Below the pieces are notes generated by a model, which was not told the origin of the DNA, did no database searches, and worked only from the letters and a program-made list of their open reading frames with translations. This document shows, one piece after another, positions 39,217 to 48,574 of a DNA stretch of 64,000 bases (its first letter is position 1; the number at the start of each line of letters is the position of its first letter). Location: assembly GCF_041080865.1 (NCBI RefSeq), contig NZ_CP160906.1, forward strand, positions 2,852,001-2,916,000, in the 5' to 3' direction. The translations under genes were made by a program, and so were the position numbers. This DNA is from Psychromonas sp. MME1. GTDB taxonomy: Bacteria > Pseudomonadota > Gammaproteobacteria > Enterobacterales > Psychromonadaceae.

Positions 39217-40783
39217 GGTCTACGCCGATAGCCGCTTGTCCACTTAAATAAAAAACACGCTCGACAAGTGCATTTAAATCCATACTTTTATCAATAAACC
39301 CGGCTGCCCCAATACCACTTGCAAGCTGCTGGTATATTGGATTTTTTATACCGGACATCATTATCACGTTACCACAAAAACCTTTACTTCTTAATAAGGT
39401 AACTAAGTCAAATCCATCTTCATTGTTTAGATTAATATCAGCAATGACAAGATTACAAGCATTGTCTCTTACGTAATCCAGTGCCATTCTTGATTCTAAA
39501 ACGTAATTTACCGTCGAAAAGCGTGGATCTTGGCTAAGATTAAATTTTAATGATGCACCGACTATAGGCTGATCATCGATGATCAAACAATCAATTAAAT
39601 TCGAATCAGAAATTATCGATGATGCACTAATTGTTTCTTTTAATTGATTAATAGGCATCGGTCTACCCGTATAATAGCCTTGGCATGCTACGGCGCCCAT
39701 ATTGCGGATATAATTCCACGACTCTTCATCTTCAACCCCCTCAACAATCGATATCATCCCTAACGCTTTTGCTGCATTAATAGCCAATTTAACAATGGCT
39801 GCGTGTTGATAGTTATGCTTAATATCATGACTAAAAACTTTACTTATTTTTAAAATATCAAAAGGAATTTGAGTTATTTTTTGTAAAGATGAAGAGCCAA
39901 CACCAAAATCTTTAATGGCCAATGAAATACCTAGCAATTTTAACCGAGCAATATTCACGAATGCATTAATATCAACTTCATAAATATCTGTTTCAACTAA
40001 CTCGAGAGTGAGGTTTTGGTAATTAAACCCCTCATCGCAACAAATTTTTTTAACTTCTTGGTAAATATCGACCCACTGTAAATCTTTTTGGTTAAGATTA
40101 ACTGACAATTTAATTTGCGGCTCAATACCTTTTATCGCTCGAATTGACTTAATTAACACAGCTTTAAATAAGACGTTATAAGTCTCTTTTGCATGAATGA
40201 GTGGTAAAAATTGTTCGGCATCAAGCACACCTAAAAAAGGGTGCTCCCACCGAGCAAAGGCCTCAACACCAATGATAGCATTGCTTTTAAAGTCGACTTG
40301 AGATTGGTAATAATTAAAAATTTCACCATTTTCAATGGCTGCAAATATCTCAGTTTCAGTAAAGTAATGTTCGCTTATCACCCTATGATTGATGGCGCCA
40401 CAATGGTTAACTCTCGCCGCGAATATCTGCTTAATATCGCCAGAGACTAATGATTTTTTTAAACGAGAAACAGAAGGAAAATGTAATGCATCTGCAGTAG
40501 TTTGAGTTAATTTCACAATATTACTCGCACAATCACTGACAATAACGACATGGGGCAGGCGATGGTTATCAGCCAGTTGACTTAATAGATAAACAATATC
40601 GCCACCTGGCAACTCGATATCAGAAAAAATATAATCAAAACGCTGTTTTTTGCATAATGACAGCGCGCTATGACAATCAAATGCTTGTAACACATTATCC
40701 ATAACATCAGTGACACACTCATTCAGCATCAACTTAAGCGACATTGAAAAACGATGATCGCCTTGTACAATAAGTATATTCAT
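39185..40783 (-). CDS. REC-EAL-REC regulatory protein, C-terminus altered by frameshift
   Basis: Domains in order: a receiver-like domain (residues 1-120, acceptor Asp in IFSDIELPG), an EAL domain (about 145-385) and a second receiver (about 397-515, LIIDDQP, ADINL, DKSM). The EAL domain keeps EAF, VNLNQ, LELVETD and VEGVED, but DDFG is KDFG and LKID is LKIS, so c-di-GMP hydrolysis is doubtful. The HTH expected after the last receiver is in another frame beyond an A10 run. It begins 8 nt after the HPt gene, suggesting a phosphorelay pair. Confidence 0.82.
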   Translation of the reverse strand: MNILIVQGDHRFSMSLKLMLNECVTDVMDNVLQAFDCHSALSLCKKQRFDYIFSDIELPGGDIVYLLSQLADNHRLPHVVIVSDCASNIVKLTQTTADALHFPSVSRLKKSLVSGDIKQIFAARVNHCGAINHRVISEHYFTETEIFAAIENGEIFNYYQSQVDFKSNAIIGVEAFARWEHPFLGVLDAEQFLPLIHAKETYNVLFKAVLIKSIRAIKGIEPQIKLSVNLNQKDLQWVDIYQEVKKICCDEGFNYQNLTLELVETDIYEVDINAFVNIARLKLLGISLAIKDFGVGSSSLQKITQIPFDILKISKVFSHDIKHNYQHAAIVKLAINAAKALGMISIVEGVEDEESWNYIRNMGAVACQGYYTGRPMPINQLKETISASSIISDSNLIDCLIIDDQPIVGASLKFNLSQDPRFSTVNYVLESRMALDYVRDNACNLVIADINLNNEDGFDLVTLLRSKGFCGNVIMMSGIKNPIYQQLASGIGAAGFIDKSMDLNALVERVFYLSGQAAIGVDHEKKKILCIR

Positions 40784-40790
40784 CCCGTTA

Positions 40791-41156
40791 TTATAATCCG
40801 TTCATCATTAACCAACGCTCTGCTTGCTTAATAGCTAATTGAAGCTCTTGCTGCAAAAATTTTATCAGCATGGATAGTTTGTCTGGCGCATTTAGATATT
40901 TTCCAATTTCATCAACTACCGCTAGAATATCATTGAGTTGCAACATTAAAGCTGCACCTTTTATACGGTGGGTGATACGGCCAACATTTGCATCATTTTC
41001 ATCATTTGCATTTAATGATTGAATATTAGAATTAAATTCAACAATAAGTATGTTTAATAAATAGATTCGATTACTACTAGGAATGTTTTCTATCCAAGAT
41101 TGCGACTTACCAACGGCATCACTACCAGATCCGTTTGCAGCTCTATTATTTTGCAT
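40791..41156 (-). CDS. HPt phosphotransfer protein
   Basis: Histidine phosphotransfer domain protein of 121 residues. The phospho-accepting histidine is in THRIKGAALMLQL, the HPt signature HxxKG, within a four-helix bundle. A phosphoryl carrier such as this usually links a hybrid kinase to a receiver; the adjacent REC-EAL-REC protein is the obvious partner. The hybrid kinase is not in the window. Confidence 0.78.
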   Translation of the reverse strand: MQNNRAANGSGSDAVGKSQSWIENIPSSNRIYLLNILIVEFNSNIQSLNANDENDANVGRITHRIKGAALMLQLNDILAVVDEIGKYLNAPDKLSMLIKFLQQELQLAIKQAERWLMMNGL

Positions 41157-41255
41157 TAACTAACCATTCTTACTTTTTCTCTACGAGCATCGTTACATTG
41201 AACAATAAAACGAGGGATACGCTACCGGTATTAACAACAAGGCCAAGTCGGCATG

Positions 41256-42170
41256 TTACAAAACGATTAAAATCGTTTTTAAACCATGATCTTCATTGAT
41301 ATTGGTAAACTCTGAAGGTGGCGCTATTTTAGTGATGATTTTCGCATTGGGAAGCTCAGCTTCAATAATTTCTAATAAAAAATTGACACCTAAGTCAGGA
41401 GAATTTAAACATAACAACGCTTTCCCGCCTTCACTTAATAACTCTGGTAAACGACGAATGATTTTAGGATAATCATTTTTAATGTTAACACTACCTTTTT
41501 GTAATGAAGGTGGATCAACAATAATCAAATCAAACGGCCCATAACGCCTCACCTTTCCCCATGATTTAAACAAATCATGCCCTAAATATTTTACACGACT
41601 TAAATCATGGCCATTCAAGCGATGATTATCACGCCCCACCGCTAATGCTGCTTTGCTCATATCTAAATTAACGACCTCTTGCGCGCCACCAGCGATCGCG
41701 ACATTAGAAAAAGCACAGGTATAAGAAAATAGGTTTAATACGCGTTTATTGCGACTGTTAGCTTGCACCCACTGACGACCATTTTTCATATCTAAAAAAA
41801 TACCGTAATTTTGTTTGCTACCTAAATTTATTTTATATTTAAGACTATCTTCGGTAGCAATAAAATCGGTCAGAGCTTCTCCATAAAGCACCTCTGTTGG
41901 TGCAAAATCCCGACAGCGATACTGTACTTGAATACTTTTAACCACAAACCCCAGTTCCGTCATTTTAACTAATAATTGTTGACTAAGTTCATCTATCCAG
42001 CTCGTCTCAACCTCTTTATATAAAATAATTAAAACAACAGGCGATAACCAGTCGATATTAACATGGGTATAATCTGGAAAACGAAAACCACGCCCATGCA
42101 ACAAACGCTGCAGTTCTGATTCTGGCAACTCAGCCACTTTGCACCAATTAATATGGTTTAATATGTTCAT
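41256..42170 (-). CDS. class I SAM-dependent methyltransferase, RlmI/RlmK-like
   Basis: Rossmann methyltransferase of 304 residues. NLFSYTCAFSNVAIAGGAQEVVNLDMSK is motif I and II, VDPPSLQKGS is the motif IV NPPY-like segment, and the FLDMKNGRQWV lead-in is typical of RlmI/RlmK-type rRNA methyltransferases. It lacks a PUA domain. The likely target is RNA, but the base is unknown. It starts 2 nt after the upstream permease gene stops, so they form an operon. Confidence 0.75.
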   Translation of the reverse strand: MNILNHINWCKVAELPESELQRLLHGRGFRFPDYTHVNIDWLSPVVLIILYKEVETSWIDELSQQLLVKMTELGFVVKSIQVQYRCRDFAPTEVLYGEALTDFIATEDSLKYKINLGSKQNYGIFLDMKNGRQWVQANSRNKRVLNLFSYTCAFSNVAIAGGAQEVVNLDMSKAALAVGRDNHRLNGHDLSRVKYLGHDLFKSWGKVRRYGPFDLIIVDPPSLQKGSVNIKNDYPKIIRRLPELLSEGGKALLCLNSPDLGVNFLLEIIEAELPNAKIITKIAPPSEFTNINEDHGLKTILIVL

Positions 42171-42172
42171 AG

Positions 42173-43228
42173 TTAACTATCTTCTTTATTCACTTGTAAC
42201 GCTTTGACTTCTTCATCGGAGCTTAACAAGATGGCAAACCACCTTCCCTCACTACTATTCAACAAAGCTATTTTTAAAATCATGGTTAATGGAACAGAGA
42301 GTAACATTCCCACCATGCCTAATAACCACCCCCAGAAAATTAATGATAAAAAAACCACGAGTGTGGATAAACCTAAGCTTCGCCCCATAAATTTTGGCTC
42401 AACAATGTTCCCCATAATCATATTAACACTGACAAACAATCCAATGACAATCGCGGCTGAACCAAAACCAAGTTGTAAAAAGGTTAATATTACAGCAGGG
42501 ACTGCGGCGATAATAGAGCCGATGTTAGGAATGTAATTAAGTAAAAAAGCAAGAACCGCCCATAAAACAAAAAAATCAACCCCTAGCAGCCATAATGAAA
42601 AACCTATAATTGCCCCTGTTAACAGACTAATGACCGTCTTTATGGCCATGTATTGATTAACCATATCGATAAAATGATCCAAACGTCTCGTTGTAAGGGC
42701 AGAGTCATCAAAGGCAATGTGCAGCTTTGTTGTAAAGCTTTTTCCCTCTGTAAGCATAAATATCACAGTCAGCAACAATAAGAATGCATTTCCTAGCACA
42801 CTACTGAAACCACTTAGCGTTGTGGTCACCAGCGTCATGACTTTAGCCGGATCAAAATAATTGCGCACCTCACTCATCGACAAGGAAATATTGTATTTTC
42901 CCATCCAATTAATTAACCAAGTAAGCTCTCCTGACAATTGCGCTTCATATTGAGGAATTGCTTGACGAAACTCATTAACAGAAGCGCCGACAATGCCACC
43001 CAATAATATAAATGAAAAAAAGATCGCCAAAATAATTAAACTAATCGCAATACCATGTGGAATTTTTTTATTGGTTAAAAAGGTGACGGCTGGATTACAA
43101 ATAATGGCCACAAATAACGATAGTAAGAATGGCACGACAATCGGAGCCGCTACTTTTATTCCAGCTAAAGAGATAACAAAAGTTGAAAAAAACAAAAGGC
43201 TACGAGTAAGTGCGGAAATATTGGGCAT
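42173..43228 (-). CDS. AI-2E family transporter (PerM/TqsA type permease)
   Basis: UPF0118 membrane protein of 351 residues with about eight helices, including the NYIPNIGSIIAAVPAVIL and GNIVEPKFMGRSLGLSTLVVFLSLIFWGWLLG signatures. Members export autoinducer-2 or work as Na+/H+ antiporters; which applies here is unknown. Upstream member of a two-gene operon with the methyltransferase. Confidence 0.88.
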   Translation of the reverse strand: MPNISALTRSLLFFSTFVISLAGIKVAAPIVVPFLLSLFVAIICNPAVTFLTNKKIPHGIAISLIILAIFFSFILLGGIVGASVNEFRQAIPQYEAQLSGELTWLINWMGKYNISLSMSEVRNYFDPAKVMTLVTTTLSGFSSVLGNAFLLLLTVIFMLTEGKSFTTKLHIAFDDSALTTRRLDHFIDMVNQYMAIKTVISLLTGAIIGFSLWLLGVDFFVLWAVLAFLLNYIPNIGSIIAAVPAVILTFLQLGFGSAAIVIGLFVSVNMIMGNIVEPKFMGRSLGLSTLVVFLSLIFWGWLLGMVGMLLSVPLTMILKIALLNSSEGRWFAILLSSDEEVKALQVNKEDS

Positions 43229-43360
43229 AAATAACTCTCATTTGTATAACAATTTTTAAGCTTATTACTGCTCATGTTAATCTGCAAAGAGTTTCGTATA
43301 GAACAAAGCTAATTATTAAGTAAAATCACTTTTTTATGTTAAAAAAATTTGCCTCCATAC

Positions 43361-43375
43361 TGTAATAAAATTACA
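43361..43375. promoter_or_regulatory. HexR-type operator upstream of adhE
   Basis: TGTAAT-AAA-ATTACA has the same half-sites and 3-bp spacing as the site before focA (27551-27565). It lies about 190 bp before the predicted adhE start site. adhE is a known member of the HexR regulon in Shewanella. Confidence 0.72.
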
Positions 43376-43510
43376 ATACGCACAATGTAAAAAAAAAAGC
43401 AGGCGAATATCTACTAAATTTTGATAATGATATCGCAATTTTTTCTATGCTATTGTATTACCAAAAAAAAGAATCGTTATTTATCTTTCTTTTTTGTAAG
43501 TTACTTACAT

Positions 43511-43551
43511 ATGATCTCAATCAATACAGAATAAATACTTATTTTTATAAT
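43511..43551 (+). promoter_or_regulatory. FNR-dependent promoter of adhE
   Basis: ATGAT-CTCA-ATCAA (43511-43524) is one base from the FNR consensus. A perfect -10 TATAAT lies at 43546-43551, putting the box centre near -41, the class II activator position. The leader is about 85 nt. The remaining 43229-43510 gap holds the HexR-type site and AT-rich sequence, no gene. Confidence 0.72.
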
Positions 43552-43642
43552 CAATATCAAAGTTTTTTACTAATATTAGTTGGTCATTGCAAAACGCGTT
43601 TTATTAAAACACTTTTAAATTTATAAACCTTTGGAGAAATAT

Positions 43643-46288
43643 ATGACGGTAAGTAACGTTGCTGAATTAGATGCTATGGTTGCTCGTGTAAAAGCGGCAC
43701 AACAAGAATATGCAACTTTTTCACAAGAGCAAGTAGATAAAATATTCCGCGCAGCTTCTTTGGCGGCTTCTACAGCTCGCATCGAACTAGCAAAAATGGC
43801 AGCAGAAGAGTCTGGCATGGGTATAATGGAAGATAAAGTAATTAAAAACCACTTTGCTTCAGAATTTATCTACAACAAATATAAAGACGAATTGACTTGT
43901 GGTGTTATTGCTCGCAATGAAGAAGGCGGCACGATAACAATCGCAGAACCTGTAGGTATCGTTTGTGCTATCGTACCAACAACAAACCCAACTTCTACAG
44001 CAATTTTTAAAGCGCTTATCTGTTTAAAAACACGTAATGGCTGTATCTTTTCTCCACACCCACGCGCTAAAAATGCAACTAACTATGCAGCTAAATTAGT
44101 ATTAGATGCAGCGATTAAAGCGGGTGCTCCAAAAGATATTATTGGTTGGATCGATGTACCATCTGTTGATCTTTCTAACAAGCTAATGAAACATGACGAC
44201 ATCAACCTTATCCTAGCGACTGGTGGTCCAGGTATGGTTAAAGCTGCATACTCTTCAGGTAAGCCAGCTATCGGTGTTGGTGCTGGTAACACACCAGTAG
44301 TAATCGATGAAACTGCAGATATTAAACGTGCTGTTTCTTCAATCTTAATGTCTAAAACTTTCGATAACGGTGTAATCTGTGCTTCTGAGCAAGCGGCAAT
44401 CGTTGTTGAATCTGTTTACGATGCAGTTAAAGCGCGCTTCATGAAATATGGCGCAGCTGTACTAAGCAACGCAGACGCAGACAAAGTACGTAAAGTACTA
44501 ATGATCGATGGTGCGTTAAACGCAAAAATTGTTGGTCAACCAGCATACAAAATTGCTGCACTAGCAGGCGTTAAAGTACCAACATCAACTAAAATCTTAA
44601 TTGGTGAAGGTCTTGAAGCTTCATGGGATGACGAGTTTGCACATGAAAAACTTTCTCCAACTTTAGGTCTATTCAAAGCGAAAAACTACGAAGATGCAGT
44701 GCGTCAAGCTGGTATCGTGTTAGATATAGGTGGTGTTGGTCATACTTCAGTACTTTATACAGACCAAGATGCAAACAAAGATCGTATTGCTTACTTTGGC
44801 GATAAAATGAAAACCGCGCGTATTCTTATCAATACTCCATCTTCACACGGTGGTATCGGTGACCTTTACAACTTCGAACTAGCACCATCTCTAACATTAG
44901 GTTGTGGTTCATGGGGCGGTAACGCGATTTCTGAAAACGTAGGTCCAAAACACCTTATCAATAAGAAAACTGTTGCATTGAGAGCTGAAAATATGTTGTG
45001 GCATAAACTACCAAAATCAATCTACTTCCGTCGTGGCTGTCTACCTGTTGCAATGACAGACCTTGAAGGCAAAAAACGTGCTCTAATCGTGACAGACCGT
45101 TTCCTATTCAACAATGGTTATATTGATGACCTACGTGCTATCTTAAAAGATAAAGGCATGGAAGTTGAAGTATTCCACGAAGTAGAAGCGGATCCAACAT
45201 TAAGTGTTGTTAAAGCAGGTGCTGCTGCATGTGCTAGCTACCAACCAGATGTTATTTTAGCTGTTGGTGGTGGTTCACCGATGGATGCTGCAAAAATCAT
45301 GTGGGTTATGTATGAACACCCAGAAACAGATTTTGAAGATCTATCTATGCGCTTTATGGATATCCGTAAACGTATTTACAAATTCCCTAAAATGGGTGCA
45401 AAAGCTGAACTAGTATGTATCACTACAACATCTGGTACAGGTTCTGAAGTAACACCGTTTGCGGTTGTAACTGATGACGCTACTGGTCAAAAATACCCAT
45501 TAGCAGATTACGAATTAACTCCAAACATGGCGGTTGTTGATGCTAACCTTGTAATGGATATGCCTAAATCACTATGTGCATTTGGTGGTTACGATGCAGT
45601 GACTCACGCAATGGAAGCTTATGTTTCTGTATTAGCAAATGAATATTCTGACGGTCATGCGTTACAAGCTCTTAAATTACTTAAAGAATACCTACCAAGC
45701 TCTTACGCTAACGGTAAAAAAGATCCGATTGCTCGTGAAAAAGTTCACAATGCAGCAACAATCGCAGGTATGTCTTTTGCTAATGCATTCTTGGGTGTAT
45801 GTCACTCAATGGCGCATAAACTAGGTGCTGAATTCCATATTCCACACGGTTTAGCAAACGCATTATTAATTGCAAACACAGTTCGTTACAATGCAACTAA
45901 TAACCCAACTAAACAAACTGCATTCTCTCAATACGACCGTCCTAAAGCACGCGCTCGTTATGCTGAAGTTGCTGCACATTTAGGTTTCACTAAAGGTAAC
46001 ACTGAAGATAAACTTAATGCGCTATTAAACTGGTTAGAAGAGTTAAAAGTGGCTCTTGATATTCCACTTTCAATTCAAGCAGCTGGCGTTAATGAAGCTG
46101 ACTTCTTAGCAAAAGTTGACGAATTAGCACTACATGCATTTGATGACCAATGTACTGGTGCAAATCCACGTTACCCATTAGTTTCTGAGCTAAAAGAAGT
46201 GTTAATTGCTTCTTACTACGGTCGTGCTTATGTAGACGTGGTTGACGCTCCAGAAGTTGAAGTTAAAGAAGAAAAGAAAGCTAAATAA
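43643..46288 (+). CDS. adhE: bifunctional acetaldehyde-CoA/alcohol dehydrogenase
   Basis: Reduces acetyl-CoA to ethanol in two NADH-dependent steps, disposing of reducing power in fermentation; forms spirosomes. N-terminal ALDH domain with the catalytic Cys in NGVICASEQ; C-terminal iron alcohol dehydrogenase with GGGSPMDAAK and metal histidines in CHSMAHKLGAEFHIPHG. The ATG at 43643 (881 aa) follows TTTGGAG by 7 nt; the upstream in-frame TTG overlaps that sequence. Codon use indicates very high expression. Confidence 0.98.
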   Translation: MTVSNVAELDAMVARVKAAQQEYATFSQEQVDKIFRAASLAASTARIELAKMAAEESGMGIMEDKVIKNHFASEFIYNKYKDELTCGVIARNEEGGTITIAEPVGIVCAIVPTTNPTSTAIFKALICLKTRNGCIFSPHPRAKNATNYAAKLVLDAAIKAGAPKDIIGWIDVPSVDLSNKLMKHDDINLILATGGPGMVKAAYSSGKPAIGVGAGNTPVVIDETADIKRAVSSILMSKTFDNGVICASEQAAIVVESVYDAVKARFMKYGAAVLSNADADKVRKVLMIDGALNAKIVGQPAYKIAALAGVKVPTSTKILIGEGLEASWDDEFAHEKLSPTLGLFKAKNYEDAVRQAGIVLDIGGVGHTSVLYTDQDANKDRIAYFGDKMKTARILINTPSSHGGIGDLYNFELAPSLTLGCGSWGGNAISENVGPKHLINKKTVALRAENMLWHKLPKSIYFRRGCLPVAMTDLEGKKRALIVTDRFLFNNGYIDDLRAILKDKGMEVEVFHEVEADPTLSVVKAGAAACASYQPDVILAVGGGSPMDAAKIMWVMYEHPETDFEDLSMRFMDIRKRIYKFPKMGAKAELVCITTTSGTGSEVTPFAVVTDDATGQKYPLADYELTPNMAVVDANLVMDMPKSLCAFGGYDAVTHAMEAYVSVLANEYSDGHALQALKLLKEYLPSSYANGKKDPIAREKVHNAATIAGMSFANAFLGVCHSMAHKLGAEFHIPHGLANALLIANTVRYNATNNPTKQTAFSQYDRPKARARYAEVAAHLGFTKGNTEDKLNALLNWLEELKVALDIPLSIQAAGVNEADFLAKVDELALHAFDDQCTGANPRYPLVSELKEVLIASYYGRAYVDVVDAPEVEVKEEKKAK

Positions 46289-46315
46289 TCTTTATTTCTT
46301 AACTTAATATCGAAT

Positions 46316-46344
46316 AAAGCCTGCTTAATAGCAGGCTTTTTTTT
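46316..46344 (+). terminator. intrinsic terminator after adhE
   Basis: AAAGCCTGC (46316-46324) pairs with GCAGGCTTT (46331-46339) around TTAATA, followed by a continuing T run to 46344. Confidence 0.93.
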
Positions 46345-46437
46345 ACCGTAAAATTAGATTTTCACTATTATTTTCTCATTTTTCAAACAAACAACACGAC
46401 AGCACTTAATAACAGATCCTATAAAGGGGGGGGGAGT

Positions 46438-47034
46438 ATGGAAGCTTTTTGGTCTGGTTTATTGTTAGGCTTATCCTTGATATTGGCAATTGGTGCACAA
46501 AACGCCTTCGTATTAAAGCAGGGATTGCAAAAAAAACATGTTTTTTGGGTCTGTTTGATTTGTGCTTTTTCGGATGCAATACTAATTTATTTGGGGATAT
46601 TTGGATTAAGCAACATGATTAATCAGCTACCGTTATTGGAGAGTATTGCACGTTACGCTGGCTTTGCTTTTTTAGCTGTTTATGGGGTACAAAGTTTATT
46701 TTCTGCATGGACAAAAGAACATACCTTACAAGCAGCAGCAGAGATACAAAGTTCGCCATGGAAAACATGCCTTACATGCTTAGCCTTTACTTGGTTAAAC
46801 CCTCATGTTTACTTAGATACGGTTTTTTTATTAGGTACTATATCTAGCCAATATGAAGGGCATAAATCCTATTTTGCAGCAGGTGCTATTTCAGCCTCTT
46901 TTGTATTCTTTTTTAGTTTAGGTTATGGAGCTAGAGTACTAACGCCATTCTTTTCTAAAGCAAGCTCATGGAAGATATTAGAAACAGTTGTCGGCATTAT
47001 TATGTTAACGATTGCCTTCAATTTACTTTTTTAA
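46438..47034 (+). CDS. argO: LysE/ArgO family amino-acid exporter
   Basis: Inner-membrane exporter of arginine or other basic amino acids, about six helices in 198 residues. GLSLILAIGAQNAFVLKQGL and TWLNPHVYLDTVFLLG are LysE/ArgO signatures; the E. coli ArgO assignment is probable. A G9 run (46426-46434) sits directly at the Shine-Dalgarno position, three bases before the ATG. No ArgP site was identified. Confidence 0.85.
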   Translation: MEAFWSGLLLGLSLILAIGAQNAFVLKQGLQKKHVFWVCLICAFSDAILIYLGIFGLSNMINQLPLLESIARYAGFAFLAVYGVQSLFSAWTKEHTLQAAAEIQSSPWKTCLTCLAFTWLNPHVYLDTVFLLGTISSQYEGHKSYFAAGAISASFVFFFSLGYGARVLTPFFSKASSWKILETVVGIIMLTIAFNLLF

Positions 47035-47061
47035 AAGAGCTATTTTAGCTAAACGTTAGTT

Positions 47062-48538
47062 TTATAATAAAGGACTAAAAAGATACAGTGTGCCTTCTAA
47101 TAATTTTTTAAAGTAACTACGCTTTTTCCACTCTAATAATGAGATTTGCTTCGAAGCCAACAGATATTGCTTTTGTAACGTTAACAACTCACTAGAAAAA
47201 TCCCCATCATCGATTAACATTGTCATTTCAAAATTAAGCCAAAAACTACGCCTGTCTAAGTTAACAGTCCCTAATAAAGCTATTTTTTCATCGATAACAA
47301 TACTTTTCGTATGCAGCAAGCCACCATAAAACTTATAAACTTGTGCTCCTGCAGTTAACAATTCATCAAAAAAAGCACGAGAAGCATACTTCACCATAAA
47401 TGAGTCATTTTTAGCTGGAATAATAATTTTAACATCAACACCACGTAACGCAGCGACCTGCAAAGCCGCTAATAAGCTTTCATCGGGGACAAAATATGGC
47501 GTAGTAAGAACAAGGCTGTGCTTAGCCTCATAGATAGCGGTCAGAAAAACCTGATGGATACTCGCCTCGCCAAATTCAGGGCCCGATGGAATGAGTTGTG
47601 ATTTTTGTTTACCTACTGAGGGAAATCGCCCCTTTTCAGACAAGGGTAAAGGGATTTTGTTATCCGTTTCTAAGAACCAGTCCCAAACAAAAAGCCCTTG
47701 CATTAATTGTACGATAGGACCTTCACAACGTACCATGATATCAACCCACTCACCAAAACCTTGCTTCGTTTTAAAAAAAACGGGATCGACTAAGTTCATA
47801 CTGCCTGTATATGCAACATGATCATCAATACAAACAAGTTTACGGTGCATCCTTAAATCCTGTCGTTGAAATAGCAAACGAAACCAACCAACCGGTAAGG
47901 CTTCAACCACTTCGACGCCAGCTTTACGTAATTTTTTCGGCATTTTACTATTAAAAAAATCATGGCTACCTACCGAATCAAGCAATAACTTACACTTAAC
48001 CCCTCGCTGAGCTGCATTCATTAAAGCCTCTAAGAGCGGATCAATTAATCCGCCCTCTTTACATAAATAAAAAAGAAGATAGCAGGTTGACTGTGACCTG
48101 TTTATTTCTTCAGTTATTTCAATCAAGATTTTTTTCGTTGTAGGCAACAGAATATGATTATTACCCTTTAACATAGGCATGCCAGTATAGGATTCAACAA
48201 AAGCTTGCATTGATCTGGCTAGGTATGAGGCATCGTTTAAGCTTTGCCTATTACTGGTGGGTTCATTACGTAGCCAATCTTTAAACTGTGTACCAATTTG
48301 CTGACGACGTTCCTCTTTTTTTACCTAGGTGTAACTCACCTAAAATAAAATAACTAATCATGCCAAATAATGGTAATACGAAGATTAAAAACAACCAGGC
48401 CAAAGTGATCCCACTGGCTCTGCGTTTGAGAATAATGCGCAAGGTAGTTAATATTAATAATGAAAAATAAAGAAAGGCATATAGCGCCACATATAAGCTG
48501 TTATCTTGCCAATTTAAAGTCCAAGATAAATTATCCAT
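47062..48538 (-). pseudogene. cls: cardiolipin synthase, frameshifted
   Basis: Makes cardiolipin from phosphatidylglycerol in the inner membrane. The upstream frame (48281-48538) encodes the two N-terminal helices and GELHLGKKR, the downstream frame (47062-48210 and its extension) both HKD motifs, HRKLVCID and HTKSIVID. At the A7 run (minus strand, 48322-48316) removal of one A gives a continuous sequence, GKKEERRQQIGTQFKDWLRN, joining to SMQAFVESY, a protein of about 490 residues as in ClsA. Both catalytic HKD motifs are in the downstream part, which lacks the membrane anchor if made alone. Confidence 0.85.
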
Positions 48539-48574
48539 TATGTACGGCCTTCAAAATATAAGATTTGAGAAACA

